Origin: Pedobacter sp. BAL39
GTDB taxonomy: Bacteria > Bacteroidota > Bacteroidia > Sphingobacteriales > Sphingobacteriaceae
Assembly (NCBI RefSeq): GCF_000170795.1
Contig: NZ_ABCM01000004.1
Location: 334,197-398,196 of the forward strand
Direction of reading: 5' to 3'
DNA: 64,000 bases
Below, piece by piece: positions 16,359 to 24,361 of the stretch. Below the pieces are notes generated by a model that had not been told where the DNA came from, ran no database searches, and worked only from the letters and a program-made list of their open reading frames with translations. Within the stretch, counting starts at the first letter, position 1, and each line of letters starts with the position of its first letter. The position numbers were made by a program, and so were the translations under genes.

Positions 16359-19175
16359 TTATTTCGACAAGTACATCGACTTATCTTTATATAACTTTCT
16401 GAAGTAAGGATCTTCCAGGTCTTTGATAAACCTGATCGCCTCACCTGTAGACTTCATCTCAGGCCCCAGCTCCTTAGCCACCTCAGGGAATTTATCAAAT
16501 GAGAATACCGGTTCCTTAATCGCAAAACCTTTCAGCTTACGCTCAATGGTAAAATCTTTCAGCTTGGCGGCACCCAGCATCACCTTTGCGGCGATATTGA
16601 TGTAAGGAACATCGTAAGCCTTTGCAATGAAAGGAACAGTCCTGGAAGCTCTAGGATTCGCTTCAATCACATACACCTTTTCATCTTTAACCGCAAACTG
16701 GATATTCAGTAATCCGATGACGTTGAGGGCCTTTGCAATTTTCTTAGAATAGACCTCCATGTCGTTCATCACCTTTTCAGACAAACTGAACGGCGGCAAC
16801 ACGGCACTTGAATCTCCGGAGTGAATCCCCGCAGGCTCAATATGTTCCATCAATCCAACAATATGCACATCTTCGCCATCACTGATGGAATCAGACTCTG
16901 TCTCTTCAGCACGGTCCAGGAAGTGGTCAATCAGTACGCGGTTACCAGGAAGATCGCCCAGCAGTTTCACTACCGCTTTTTCCAGGTCCTCATCATTGAT
17001 CACAATGCTCATTCCCTGTCCACCCAACACATAACTTGGTCTTACCAGTACCGGATAGCCAACCTCATTCGCCACAACAATTGCTTCTTCTGCATTTTCA
17101 GCTACCCCATATCTAGGATAAGGAATTTCAAGCTCTTTCAGCAAGTCAGAGAAACGCCCCCTGTCTTCAGCAACATCCATGTCATTGTAAGAAGTACCGA
17201 TGATCTTGATGCCATTCTCATGTAACTTTTCAGCCATTTTTAACGCGGTCTGACCTCCAAGCTGTACAATCACACCCTCCGGTTTCTCCAGATCGATGAT
17301 TTCTCTTACATGCTCCCAGAATACAGGCTCAAAGTAAAGCTTGTCGGCCATATTGAAATCCGTAGAAACCGTCTCCGGGTTACAATTGATCATGATCGCC
17401 TCAAAACCACTTTCTTTCGCAGCTAGTAATCCATGTACACAAGAATAATCAAATTCAATTCCCTGACCAATACGGTTCGGCCCGGAACCCAATACAATTA
17501 CTTTCTTTCTGTCTGATGGTACAGACTCGCTTTCCTCTTCAAAACTAGAGTAGTAATAAGGTGTCTGTGCCGCAAACTCTGCCGCGCAGGTATCCACCAT
17601 CTTATAAACACGTTTGATACCCAGCGACCTTCTGCGTTCGTAGACCTCATCTTCCGTTACATTTCCCAGCAGATACGCAATCTGAATATCAGAGAAGCCC
17701 TTTTGTTTCAATGTAAAGAAGAATTCCTTAGGAATATTATTCAATGAGTACCTTTTCAGTTCAGTCTCCAGTTGTACCAGTTCATGAATCTGCGAAAGGA
17801 ACCATTTATCAATTTTAGTGACTTTGCGGATGGACTCCAATGGAACACCCATGCTCATGGCGTCTTTGATCAGGAACAGACGGTTCCAGCTCGCATGCTC
17901 CAGTCCGTGCATGATCTCTTCAATGCTGCGGTTATGTTTACCATCCGCTCCAAGTCCCGCTCTACCGATTTCCAGACTCTGACAAGCCTTTTGCAAAGCC
18001 TCAATGAAACTACGCCCAATCGCCATCACCTCACCTACAGACTTCATCTGTAATCCAAGCTCCATATTGGCTCCTTTGAACTTATCAAAGTTCCAGCGTG
18101 GCACTTTCACAATCACATAGTCCAGTGTAGGCTCAAAATAAGCCGAGGTAGTCTTAGTGATCTGATTTTCGATTTCATCCAGGTTGTAACCAATGGCCAG
18201 CTTCGCCGCAATTTTAGCGATCGGGTAACCCGTAGCCTTACTTGCCAGTGCCGAAGAACGTGATACCCTTGGGTTGATCTCGATGGCGATGATGTCATCA
18301 TTTTCAGGATTTACAGAAAACTGTACATTACATCCGCCGGCAAAGTTACCAATCGCACGCATCATCTTAATCGCCTGGTTACGCATATCCTGGTAACAAC
18401 GGTCAGAAAGCGTCATCGCCGGTGCCACCGTGATGGAGTCACCAGTATGGATACCCATAGGGTCAAAGTTCTCAATAGAACAAATGATGATTACATTGTC
18501 ATTACTGTCCCTCAGCAACTCCAGCTCATATTCTTTCCATCCGAACACTGCCTTTTCAACCAGCACCTCATGTGTTGGCGAAGCTTCAAGCCCGCGCTGT
18601 AAAGCATGGTCAAAATCTTCTTTTTTATGTACGAAACCACCGCCGGATCCACCGAGCGTATACGAAGGACGGATCACCAATGGATAACCAATCTGCTGGG
18701 CAGCTTCTTTACCTTCCAGGAAAGAGTTGGCAATCTTCGAAGGAGCAACACCCACACCGATGTCAATCATCAACTGGCGGAAAGCTTCCCTGTTTTCTGT
18801 TTTCTCAATCGCATCCACGTCTACACCGATCACACGGACACCGTGTTTCTCCCAGACACCGCGTTCTTCAGCTTCCTTACAAAGGTTTAATGCCGTTTGT
18901 CCACCCATAGTAGGCAGTACCGCATCAATCTTACGTTCTGTGAGGATTTGCTCAATCGAATCTACGGTCAGTGGCCACAGGTAAACATGGTCCCCAATTA
19001 CCTTGTCGGTCATGATGGTTGCAGGGTTAGAGTTGATGATTGATACTTCAATCCCCTCTTCCTTCAGAGATAGGGCCGCTTGCGATCCTGAATAATCAAA
19101 TTCACAAGCTTGACCAATGATGATAGGTCCCGATCCAATAATTAATACTGAGCGTATGGAGGTGTCTTTAGGCAT
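16359..19175 (-). CDS. carB: Carbamoyl-phosphate synthase large subunit lacking the C-terminal regulatory domain
   Basis: 938 residues. It makes carbamoyl phosphate for pyrimidines and arginine from bicarbonate, ATP and ammonia supplied by CarA. Two homologous ATP-grasp halves are present: the first with GSGPIIIGQACEFDYSG, GQTALNL and RPSYTLGGSGGG, the second with GSGPNRIGQGIEFDYSC, GGQTALKMA and RPSYVLGGQGM. The protein ends at FRKLYKDKSMYLSK, where the MGS-like allosteric domain of about 135 residues would begin in E. coli CarB. The nucleotide and ornithine effector sites are therefore missing. No carA lies in the window. The start at 19175 matches the family. Confidence 0.95.
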   Translation of the reverse strand: MPKDTSIRSVLIIGSGPIIIGQACEFDYSGSQAALSLKEEGIEVSIINSNPATIMTDKVIGDHVYLWPLTVDSIEQILTERKIDAVLPTMGGQTALNLCKEAEERGVWEKHGVRVIGVDVDAIEKTENREAFRQLMIDIGVGVAPSKIANSFLEGKEAAQQIGYPLVIRPSYTLGGSGGGFVHKKEDFDHALQRGLEASPTHEVLVEKAVFGWKEYELELLRDSNDNVIIICSIENFDPMGIHTGDSITVAPAMTLSDRCYQDMRNQAIKMMRAIGNFAGGCNVQFSVNPENDDIIAIEINPRVSRSSALASKATGYPIAKIAAKLAIGYNLDEIENQITKTTSAYFEPTLDYVIVKVPRWNFDKFKGANMELGLQMKSVGEVMAIGRSFIEALQKACQSLEIGRAGLGADGKHNRSIEEIMHGLEHASWNRLFLIKDAMSMGVPLESIRKVTKIDKWFLSQIHELVQLETELKRYSLNNIPKEFFFTLKQKGFSDIQIAYLLGNVTEDEVYERRRSLGIKRVYKMVDTCAAEFAAQTPYYYSSFEEESESVPSDRKKVIVLGSGPNRIGQGIEFDYSCVHGLLAAKESGFEAIMINCNPETVSTDFNMADKLYFEPVFWEHVREIIDLEKPEGVIVQLGGQTALKMAEKLHENGIKIIGTSYNDMDVAEDRGRFSDLLKELEIPYPRYGVAENAEEAIVVANEVGYPVLVRPSYVLGGQGMSIVINDEDLEKAVVKLLGDLPGNRVLIDHFLDRAEETESDSISDGEDVHIVGLMEHIEPAGIHSGDSSAVLPPFSLSEKVMNDMEVYSKKIAKALNVIGLLNIQFAVKDEKVYVIEANPRASRTVPFIAKAYDVPYINIAAKVMLGAAKLKDFTIERKLKGFAIKEPVFSFDKFPEVAKELGPEMKSTGEAIRFIKDLEDPYFRKLYKDKSMYLSK

Positions 19176-19280
19176 AAGGCTTTAAAAAGTCTAAAGTTTT
19201 ATATAAGTGTAATTCGTAAAAAATTGCGTTATTAAAGACCCGAGTAGTCTGGAGATTTTCTGCGCTCGTAAGTATGGAAT

Positions 19281-19311
19281 ATCCCGACTCTTCTGTCGGG
19301 ATGCAAAGATA
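19281..19311 (-). promoter_or_regulatory. carB promoter -7 box and leader hairpin
   Basis: On the minus strand TATCTTTG (19304-19311) is a full -7 match. Immediately downstream the transcript would carry an 8-bp perfect stem (19281-19288 with 19295-19302). The leader to the carB ATG at 19175 is about 120 nt. The hairpin lies at or next to the 5' end of the RNA and may protect it or regulate it. The rest of 19176-19385 shows no gene. Confidence 0.5.
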
Positions 19312-19385
19312 CGCTTTTGCACATTACATTATGTGCTATTTTTTAAAAAACTACTTAAATAAAGAAGCGACGATTTTCATGCGAT

Positions 19386-19703
19386 TTACTGCAGCAACCG
19401 GATCACGCCAACATCCGTCGTTGCACTGTCCACCACAGCGACATTTGAAAGGGTCACATCCTTGTAAGGCACTACAGCCTTTACCATTACACTATAGGTC
19501 CCGGCCTTCACATTGCTGAATACAAAGGTCCCTCCGTTGACCATTGTGGTCAGCGTATCTTTACCAGAAACCGCCAGCACCTGTACAGCTGCTTCCGCAG
19601 GATTCACCTTTCCCTGGATGCCTCCGGTCCTGGCCTTTGTAAAGGCCAGCAAACCCACCGATAAAAGGACAATACCCAATATATTTAACCCCAGATTTTT
19701 CAT
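19386..19703 (-). CDS. Small membrane-anchored protein with a carboxypeptidase-regulatory-like fold
   Basis: 105 residues from the ATG at 19703; an upstream in-frame start would add only seven residues. A hydrophobic N-terminal helix is followed by a domain with GIQGKVNPAEAAVQVLAVSGKDT and VFSNVKAGTYSVMVKA. This GxVxp...V...tt..G.F.f.nlpaGtY pattern is that of a CarboxypepD_reg-like or SpaA-like beta-sandwich. Here it stands alone without a barrel. Probably periplasmic or surface exposed; function unknown. Confidence 0.65.
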   Translation of the reverse strand: MKNLGLNILGIVLLSVGLLAFTKARTGGIQGKVNPAEAAVQVLAVSGKDTLTTMVNGGTFVFSNVKAGTYSVMVKAVVPYKDVTLSNVAVVDSATTDVGVIRLLQ

Positions 19704-19803
19704 TGGTATAGAATTTAATATCAAAAATGCTCAGCCACATAAATGCAATAACGATGCCGTAATCTAAAAAATAAAGCGCCGTCATCGGTACAGACTTTTT
19801 TTA

Positions 19804-20448
19804 ATGAGATCCACTCGTTACTTTTGGCGCATGGTCATCCTTCAATCCACCTTTTCCCAGTTTCTGATCAGCCAGTTTGAGCATACCACCTGGGCAGAAT
19901 GGCTCGGTGTTATTACCGGATTCATCTGTATCTATCTTGCTGCCCGGGAAAAGGTAATGAGCTGGCCCATCTCCATCATCAGTGTTGTTGCCTATGCCTG
20001 GGTATTTTTCCAGGCCAGAATGTACGGAGATATGTCCCTGCAGTTCTATTTTCTCTTTACCGCCGTATACGGTTGGTACTACTGGAAAAAGAAAGACGGA
20101 AACAAAGAAGAACCCATCGCCAGCATTACAAAAAAACAATGGCTGATGGTCATTGTCTCCATCCCAGTACTCACCGTGTTACTCGGCTTTTTCCTGAAGA
20201 CCTTTACAGATACAGACGTCCCCTTTGCCGATGGCTTCTGCACAGCGATGAGTTTTGTCGCACAGGTGCTCCTCACCAGGAAAATCCTCCAGAACTGGAT
20301 CATCTGGATCATTGTCGACCTTTGTTACGTACCTCTATATATTTACAAACACCTGAACCTGAGTGCAATTTTCTACGCATTTTTAGTGATCATTGCCTTG
20401 AAGGGCTACCTGGACTGGAGGAGAACCTATCGTGAACAAACCCATTAA
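19804..20448 (+). CDS. PnuC-family vitamin transporter (nicotinamide riboside or thiamine)
   Basis: 214 residues with about seven to eight hydrophobic segments. Conserved PnuC words are EWLGVITGFICIYLAARE, SWPISIISVVAYAWVFF, YFLFTAVYGWYYWKK and IDLCYVPLYIYK-like (IVDLCYVPLYIYKH). PnuC proteins take up nicotinamide riboside; the PnuT relatives of Bacteroidota take up thiamine. Both options are open: the gene overlaps a NadR-like kinase, which favours nicotinamide riboside, but a TPP riboswitch cassette follows directly. The riboswitch lies downstream, so it does not control this gene. The start could also be the Met at 19831. Confidence 0.85.
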   Translation: MRSTRYFWRMVILQSTFSQFLISQFEHTTWAEWLGVITGFICIYLAAREKVMSWPISIISVVAYAWVFFQARMYGDMSLQFYFLFTAVYGWYYWKKKDGNKEEPIASITKKQWLMVIVSIPVLTVLLGFFLKTFTDTDVPFADGFCTAMSFVAQVLLTRKILQNWIIWIIVDLCYVPLYIYKHLNLSAIFYAFLVIIALKGYLDWRRTYREQTH

Positions 20449-20971
20449 GATCGCCATTGTCGGACCGGAGAGTACCGGAAAGTCAACCATCACACAGCAG
20501 CTGGCAAAACACTACCGCACGCTGTGGGTGCCTGAATATGCACGTTACTACTGTGCCGCGCTCACCGCGCCCTGCGACCTGCAGGACGAGGTCAATATGT
20601 TCCATGGGCAGCTCGCCCTGGAAGAGTCCATTCTGGCCATTGCCGAACAACCCTTCATCTTTACCGACACCACTTTCCTCACGGTGAAAATATGGAGTGA
20701 TGAGGTTTTTGGTGAAACGCCGCAGGTAGTGCTTGACGCCCTGCCACAACACCCATATGACCTCTATCTGCTGATGGACATCGACCTTCCATGGCAGGAA
20801 GACCCCCTCCGCGATTTCCCCAACAAACGGGAGCACTTTATGGAAGTATGGCATACCGAACTAAAAGCACTCCAGGCAAAATACGTTCTTGTCGGCGGAC
20901 AGGAGCATAGATTATCCAACGCCATCAGGGAGGTTGACCGCTTCCTCGCCCCTCTTCTGAAAACAATTTAA
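20432..20971 (+). CDS. NadR-like P-loop kinase (AAA_28 family)
   Basis: 179 residues from a GTG start that overlaps pnuC by 17 nt, implying translational coupling. Walker A is GPESTGKST (11-19). Further family words are VPEYARYY, FTDTTFLT and DLPWQEDPLR. These match the kinase domain of NadR, which phosphorylates nicotinamide riboside to trap it after uptake. The N-terminal adenylyltransferase domain of full NadR is absent. Coupling to PnuC supports a vitamin salvage role; phosphorylation of another nucleoside-like vitamin cannot be excluded. Confidence 0.85.
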   Translation: MNKPIKIAIVGPESTGKSTITQQLAKHYRTLWVPEYARYYCAALTAPCDLQDEVNMFHGQLALEESILAIAEQPFIFTDTTFLTVKIWSDEVFGETPQVVLDALPQHPYDLYLLMDIDLPWQEDPLRDFPNKREHFMEVWHTELKALQAKYVLVGGQEHRLSNAIREVDRFLAPLLKTI

Positions 20972-20991
20972 TACAGAACAAAATTTTTCAA

Positions 20992-20999
20992 TACCTTTG
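20992..20999 (+). promoter_or_regulatory. -7 box upstream of the TPP riboswitch
   Basis: TACCTTTG, a full TAnnTTTG match, lies 12 bp before the conserved GGGGTGCC of the riboswitch. The transcript would start just at the aptamer's 5' end. Confidence 0.55.
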
Positions 21000-21007
21000 C
21001 CCCATCA

Positions 21008-21128
21008 AAAAGGGGTGCCTTGTTTTGTAAGAAACACAAAAACAGGCTGAGAGCATACCCATTGAGATCAACGGCCACAACGGCGGATCTCATGCACCTG
21101 ATCCGGATAATGCCGGCGTAGGGATTGG
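21008..21128 (+). promoter_or_regulatory. TPP riboswitch (THI element)
   Basis: All conserved blocks are present in order: GGGGTGCC (21012-21019), CTGAGAG (21047-21053), ACCC (21057-21060), a variable arm, and CCTGATCCGGATAATGCC then GGCGTAGGGA (about 21097-21124). These form the pyrimidine- and pyrophosphate-sensing arms of the thiamine diphosphate aptamer. A 9-bp hairpin (21149-21157 with 21163-21171) follows without a T run, so control is more likely at translation of the TonB receptor gene, whose TTG start is at 21194. Confidence 0.96.
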
Positions 21129-21193
21129 AGTTATGGAGTTTAACTGGGCTGTAAGTACCCCTTACTTGCAGTGGTTTAACTAAAAAAGAAACA

Positions 21194-23665
21194 TTGAAAA
21201 AATTACTGATCATCACAGTCGCTGTACTGTTGTTCCCCGCATTTACATGGGCCCAGTTCAGCATCTCAGGAACAATTACCGAAAAATCAAATCAGGCACT
21301 TCCGGGAGCTTCCGTCAGGATTAAAAACAAAACTGCAGGAGCCACGACCGACGCACAGGGAAAATACAGCATCAGCAACCTTCCTGCCGGCAACTACACC
21401 CTGTCCATCAGCTTTATAGGATACAGGACCATCGAGAAAAACGTCAGCATCAATGCCGATCAAACACTCAACGTCATCCTCACACCGGCTACACTCATCG
21501 CCGAAGAGGTGATTGTCAGGGCCACACGCGCCACTGAAAAATCAGCTACCACTTATAAAAACATCAGCAAGGCCGACATTGAAGCGAACAACTTCGGACA
21601 AGACCTGCCTTTCATCCTCAACAACACGCCAGGAGTGGTCGTGACCTCTGATGCAGGAGCAGGAGTAGGTTATACCGGCATCAGGATCAGGGGCAGCGAC
21701 GCCAGCAGGGTCAACGTAACGGTCAATGGCATTCCTTACAACGATAGTGAAAGCCAGGGTACCTTTTGGGTAAACATGCCCGATTTTGCCTCGTCGACAG
21801 ACAACATCCAGATCCAGCGCGGTGTAGGAACCTCTACGAACGGGGCGGGTGCATTTGGTGGAAGTCTGAACATCCAGACCGCCAGTGCTGCAGATCAGCC
21901 ATACGGGGAGCTGAACAATACCTATGGCTCATTTAATACCCTTAAAAATACAGTGAAGCTAGGTACAGGTATGATTGATAACAAATGGAGCTTCGACGGC
22001 CGCCTTTCGAGGATCAAGTCCGACGGCTTCATCGACCGCGCTGCATCAGACCTAAAGTCTTACTTCCTTTCCGGTGCCTACTATGGCAAGAAAGACCTGC
22101 TCCGCGTCAATGTATTCGCAGGAACAGAAAAAACTTACCAGGCATGGAACGGGATTCCGGAATCCAGGCTCAATGGAGACCTCGCAGGCATGGAAGCCTT
22201 CATCGGCAGAAATTTCTACGATGACCGCGCCGATCAGGATGCGGCAAATCTGCTCAACTCCGGCAGCAGAACCTACAATTCCTTTACCTATAAAGACCAG
22301 ACCGACAACTATTGGCAAAATCACTATCAGGCTATATACGCCAGACAGTTTAATGAGAAATTCTCCTTTAATGGTGCCCTGCACTATACTGACGGCAAAG
22401 GATACTTCGAAGAGTTCAAGAACGACGCTTCCTTCAGCAAATATGGACTGCCAGACGTAGAATTAAACGGAACGACCATCGACCAGACCGACCTCGTCAG
22501 ACGCCGCTGGCTGAACAATGACTTTTACGGACTGACTTATGCATTCAACTACCAGGCGCAATCGAACCTCAGCTTTACATTGGGAGGTGCCTACAATCAA
22601 TACAGGGGTAAACATTATGGCCAGGTCATCTGGGCAGAATATGCTTCCACCGGAACGGCCGACCGACACTATTACGACGGTAAAGGCAATAAGGACGACT
22701 TCAACATCTTCGGAAAGGTCAATTATGCTCCCCTGGAGAACCTGAACCTCTTTGCCGACCTCCAGTACAGGTCTGTCAGTTACGCCATTACGGGTACTGA
22801 CAAAAACCTGAGCAGCCTGGACTTCGATAATCAGTATGATTTTTTCAACCCAAAGATCGGCGCTACCTATACGCTTAACGAACAAAGCAATATCTACGGT
22901 TCCTTCAGCGTGGCCAATAAGGAACCTAACAGGGACGACTTCACCAACCTGAAAGCTGGACTGGCCGTACCCAAGGCCGAGCACCTGAACAATGTGGAAG
23001 CTGGGTACCGCTTCAAAAACAACCGCCTTGATGCCGGCCTCAATGTATATGGTATGTTCTACAAAGACCAGCTGATCTTCACCGGAGAGATCAACGAATA
23101 CTCCGATGCCTACCGCCAGAATGTAGACAAGAGCTACCGCATCGGTGTGGAGCTGGACGCTGCATACGTCATCAACAGCAAGTTCGGCATCAATGCCAAT
23201 GCTGCCCTGAGCAGGAACAAGATCAAAAATTACATCGACTACATCACTGAATACGATGCAGATTTCAATGAAATTGGGGTAGTTCCAACTACTTATGCGA
23301 ACCCGGACATCTCCTTTTCTCCCGCTGCTGTCCTTTTCGGAGAACTGGTCTACAAACCGCTGAAGGGATTTGCAGCAGCCATCCAGAGCAAATATGTCAG
23401 CAAACAATATATGGACAATACGCAGAATGCTGCCAGGATGCTGGATGCCTACTGGATACAAAATGCCAGACTCGGTTATGATTTCCAGATGAAAGGCCTT
23501 AAAAATGTGAACATCGGGCTCCTGGTCAATAACCTGCTCAACGAAAAGTACGAAAGTAACGGTTATACCTACAGCTCATTGTCGCAAGGCGTGACCACCA
23601 CTGAAAATTTTTATTTTGCGCAGGCAGGAACTAATTTTCTACTTTCGCTGAATCTGAAATTCTAA
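21194..23665 (+). CDS. TonB-dependent outer membrane receptor, thiamine-regulated
   Basis: 823 residues. In order: signal peptide ending FTWAQ, a CarboxypepD_reg-like domain (about 21-105), a TonB-box-like region near EEVIVRATRATEKS, the plug with NNTPGVV and GIRIRGSDASRVNVTVNGIPYND, and a 22-strand barrel ending in a C-terminal Phe (LSLNLKF). The start is a TTG at 21194, the only candidate that gives a signal peptide. The TPP riboswitch in its leader indicates that it imports thiamine or a precursor across the outer membrane. The ThiE-like gene follows 6 bp later. Confidence 0.93.
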   Translation: MKKLLIITVAVLLFPAFTWAQFSISGTITEKSNQALPGASVRIKNKTAGATTDAQGKYSISNLPAGNYTLSISFIGYRTIEKNVSINADQTLNVILTPATLIAEEVIVRATRATEKSATTYKNISKADIEANNFGQDLPFILNNTPGVVVTSDAGAGVGYTGIRIRGSDASRVNVTVNGIPYNDSESQGTFWVNMPDFASSTDNIQIQRGVGTSTNGAGAFGGSLNIQTASAADQPYGELNNTYGSFNTLKNTVKLGTGMIDNKWSFDGRLSRIKSDGFIDRAASDLKSYFLSGAYYGKKDLLRVNVFAGTEKTYQAWNGIPESRLNGDLAGMEAFIGRNFYDDRADQDAANLLNSGSRTYNSFTYKDQTDNYWQNHYQAIYARQFNEKFSFNGALHYTDGKGYFEEFKNDASFSKYGLPDVELNGTTIDQTDLVRRRWLNNDFYGLTYAFNYQAQSNLSFTLGGAYNQYRGKHYGQVIWAEYASTGTADRHYYDGKGNKDDFNIFGKVNYAPLENLNLFADLQYRSVSYAITGTDKNLSSLDFDNQYDFFNPKIGATYTLNEQSNIYGSFSVANKEPNRDDFTNLKAGLAVPKAEHLNNVEAGYRFKNNRLDAGLNVYGMFYKDQLIFTGEINEYSDAYRQNVDKSYRIGVELDAAYVINSKFGINANAALSRNKIKNYIDYITEYDADFNEIGVVPTTYANPDISFSPAAVLFGELVYKPLKGFAAAIQSKYVSKQYMDNTQNAARMLDAYWIQNARLGYDFQMKGLKNVNIGLLVNNLLNEKYESNGYTYSSLSQGVTTTENFYFAQAGTNFLLSLNLKF

Positions 23666-23671
23666 TCCATT

Positions 23672-24304
23672 ATGAAAAAGTTCATCGAAAGACTCCATTT
23701 TATTACACACGACATCCCTCAGCTCAGTCACATTGACCAGGCACGCATCGCCTGTGAGGCAGGTGCGAAATGGGTACAATACCGCTGTTTAACGAAAAAT
23801 GACGAAGAACTACTCAAAGACATTCATGTAATTGCCGAAATCTGCGACGACTGGGGTGCAACCCTGATCGTCACAGACCATATCCATCTGAACGGCAAAG
23901 CCGACATTCAGGGATTCCACATCGAAGATATGGATGCTGATTTCGTCAGGATCCGCGAGCAGTTGGGCGAGGCCATTACCATCGGTGGTTCCTCAAATAC
24001 GGTCGAAGGATTGCAGCGGCTCGCTACTGAGGGAGTGGATTATGCCGGGTTCGGCCCCTTCTCCCATACCGATACCAAGCCCAATTCCATGCCTCACCTT
24101 GGTATTGATGGCTACCGCAAGGCCATTGTCAGTCTTAACGACCTGAACATCGGACTTCCTGTGTTGGCCGTAGGCGGTGTTACGGCAGCCGATATAGCAG
24201 AATTGCTCGACACTGGAATCTTTGGCATCGCCGCATCTTCAGCCATCAACCAGGCCCCGGACATGCGCGAAGCCTACCTGTCATTTTATGACAAAATCAT
24301 GTAA
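23672..24304 (+). CDS. Thiamine-phosphate synthase-like protein (ThiE/TenI family)
   Basis: 210 residues, a TIM barrel of the ThiE family, which joins hydroxymethylpyrimidine diphosphate and thiazole phosphate. Recognisable are GAKWVQYRCL (usual VQLRxK), GVDYAGFGPFSHTDTKPNS (usual GADYIGxGPxFxTxTK) and PVLAVGGVTAADIAELL. The substrate-binding words NDRxDLA and GVHLGQxD are changed to TDHIHLN and GFHIEDMD, so it is a divergent member. Position under the TPP riboswitch, right after the receptor, supports a thiamine role. It could be a salvage-type ThiE or a TenI-like non-synthase. Confidence 0.75.
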   Translation: MKKFIERLHFITHDIPQLSHIDQARIACEAGAKWVQYRCLTKNDEELLKDIHVIAEICDDWGATLIVTDHIHLNGKADIQGFHIEDMDADFVRIREQLGEAITIGGSSNTVEGLQRLATEGVDYAGFGPFSHTDTKPNSMPHLGIDGYRKAIVSLNDLNIGLPVLAVGGVTAADIAELLDTGIFGIAASSAINQAPDMREAYLSFYDKIM

Positions 24305-24319
24305 CACATTTTAACACAG

Positions 24320-24344
24320 ATGTATGCCTCCGGGCATACATTTG
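24320..24344 (+). promoter_or_regulatory. Inverted repeat overlapping a -7 box before the MFS gene
   Basis: A perfect 9-bp inverted repeat (24320-24328 with 24333-24341, 4-nt loop) ends inside TACATTTG (24337-24344), a full -7 match. It could be an operator over a promoter for the MFS gene. It lies 15 bp after the ThiE-like stop. No long T run follows, so it is a poor terminator. Confidence 0.4.
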
Positions 24345-24361
24345 CGTTAAAAAATTCTCCT

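Noticed and set aside
16359..19175. CarB truncated by a frameshift
   Set aside because: The stop is followed at once by a strong terminator and there is no room for the missing domain before the DUF3137 gene, so the short form appears genuine.
22463..23461. 332-codon minus-strand open frame
   Set aside because: Antisense to the TonB receptor barrel; the Val/Ile/Asp-rich product is a typical reverse-frame shadow.
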